Positions 13,365-13,856 of a DNA stretch of 13,856 bases are shown here, piece after piece. This stretch comes from Alphaproteobacteria bacterium. Its GTDB lineage: Bacteria > Pseudomonadota > Alphaproteobacteria > Sphingomonadales > Sphingomonadaceae. Made by a program: the position numbers and the translations under genes. Location: the NCBI GenBank assembly GCA_018828205.1, contig JAHJWA010000206.1:1-13856 (forward strand), read 5' to 3'. Below the pieces are notes generated by a model that was given only the letters and a program-made list of their open reading frames with translations, did not search any database and was not told the DNA's origin. Numbering within the stretch: the stretch's first letter is position 1; every line of letters begins with the position of its first letter.

Positions 13365-13777
13365 ACGCCCTTCTCCATGACGATGTCGCGCGTCACCAGC
13401 ACCCGCACCGGGTAGCCGGGGCGGATGGTGAGCGTAGGGCGAATATCGAGCTCGCGCGCGACGATCTGCTCGCCTGCACGGTTTACGCTGTCCTGGCTGC
13501 CGCGGCGCAGCGCGCGAACGAGATCACTGTCGCCGCCCGAACCGAGTTCGCTGCCAACGCCAAGCAGCGTCGAGACGAACGCAGCCTTGACCACCCCTCC
13601 CCAGTGATAATCAACTCCGTCCTCGAGCCCAGCATAGCCCGAAGGGTCAGCGGCGGGTTGGCGTTCCAGGACGATAGAACGTCCATCGGGCAAGATGAGG
13701 CGGTTCCAGGCGAGCAGGACGCGGCGCTGCCCGAAGCCGACATCGGACGCATAGTCACCGATCAGCCGCGCGCCCTG
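13361..13777 (-). pseudogene. trbI: Truncated trbI (VirB10-like conjugation protein), C-terminal third only
   Basis: The frame carries the C-terminal TrbI/VirB10 region: 'QGARLIGDYASDVGFGQRRV', 'LLAWNRLI', 'PDGRSIVLERQP', 'GYAGLEDGVDYHWG', 'STLLGVGSEL', 'QDSVNRAGEQIV' and 'LTIRPGYPVRVLVTRDI'. In complete TrbI proteins (roughly 370-450 residues) about 250-300 residues precede this: a cytoplasmic part, a membrane helix and a Pro-rich stalk. Here the likeness ends sharply at 'QGARLIG' (about 13777); the codons beyond (CLRFCDA) do not fit and the frame hits a stop inside the terminator stem. The 'PDG' motif is preceded by TTG Leu where family members often have Met, so a start there is not meaningful. 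TrbI is an outer/inner membrane bridging part of the mating channel; this fragment cannot work. It is followed by DUF2274 with ATGA overlap. Confidence 0.88.
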
Positions 13778-13799
13778 GGCATCACAAAACCTCAGACAT

Positions 13800-13833
13800 A
13801 AAAAATCCAGTCACCGTTAAGTGACTGGATTTT
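13800..13833 (-). terminator. Intrinsic terminator downstream of the tRNA
   Basis: On the minus strand AAAATCCAGTCAC pairs perfectly with GTGACTGGATTTT (13 bp) around the loop TTAACG, and six T follow. It starts 11 bases after the CCA of the putative tRNA. The plus strand also has a T4 run after the stem, so it may work both ways. Confidence 0.85.
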
Positions 13834-13844
13834 CTGGGGACTTT

Positions 13845-13856
13845 TGGTCGGGACGG
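13845..13856 (-). tRNA. 3' end of a tRNA gene, probably tRNA-Pro (rest outside window)
   Basis: The last 12 bases read CCGTCCCGACCA on the minus strand: a 7-base acceptor strand CGTCCCG, discriminator A and encoded CCA. The implied 5' strand would begin with C (C1:G72), typical of bacterial tRNA-Pro. A strong terminator follows 11 bases later, which supports an RNA gene. Only 12 bases are visible, so the identity is tentative. Confidence 0.5.

Noticed and set aside
1..13856. CRISPR arrays, insertion sequences and an ABC exporter for the lasso peptide
   Set aside because: No regularly spaced repeats, no transposase frame and no Walker-type ABC ATPase found on either strand.

Overview
The window looks like accessory DNA from an alphaproteobacterium of the sphingomonad group (Sphingomonadaceae/Erythrobacteraceae type). 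This rests on the GC-rich coding style, the protein families present and the combination of genes; no phylogenetic marker is complete here. The centrepiece is a complete-looking lasso-peptide locus of the 'isopeptidase' type. It is bordered on both sides by damaged pieces of an integrative conjugative (trb-type) element, with a quorum-sensing operon further left.

Left part (1-3644): the 3' portion of a PepSY-type membrane protein reads rightward and meets a leftward operon luxR - luxI - Fe(II)/2-oxoglutarate dioxygenase (PhyH family) - GntR regulator. luxI/dioxygenase and dioxygenase/gntR each overlap by ATGA, so they look translationally coupled. A near-palindrome that could be a lux box lies 38 bp upstream of luxI. 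Next (3882-4683) is a DUF6499/DUF2285-type gene of conjugative-element backbones, broken by a one-base frameshift in a T-rich run.

Centre (5091-10302, rightward): an ECF sigma factor of FecI type, a TonB-dependent receptor, and a serine-hydrolase lasso-peptide isopeptidase whose start overlaps the receptor stop. The isopeptidase runs tail-to-tail into the leftward lasso biosynthesis operon (12827-10288): a 45-residue precursor A, a fused RRE/leader peptidase B, and an asparagine-synthetase-like cyclase C. A 14-bp stem-loop sits between A and B, and a perfect 14-bp inverted repeat carrying TATAAT on both strands lies upstream of A. There is no ABC exporter gene, which is normal for lasso loci that carry an isopeptidase. 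There is also no FecR anti-sigma gene, which is unusual.

Inferred logic: C and B cut the precursor and close an 8-residue Gly1-Asp8 ring. The threaded peptide leaves the cell, returns through the TonB receptor and is linearised by the isopeptidase, with the sigma factor likely driving the uptake genes. This resembles a scavenging or signalling cycle.

Right end (13122-13856): a DUF2274 gene, the C-terminal third of trbI cut off abruptly, a strong terminator, and what appears to be the last 12 bases of a tRNA-Pro gene on the minus strand. This is an integration-site-like boundary.
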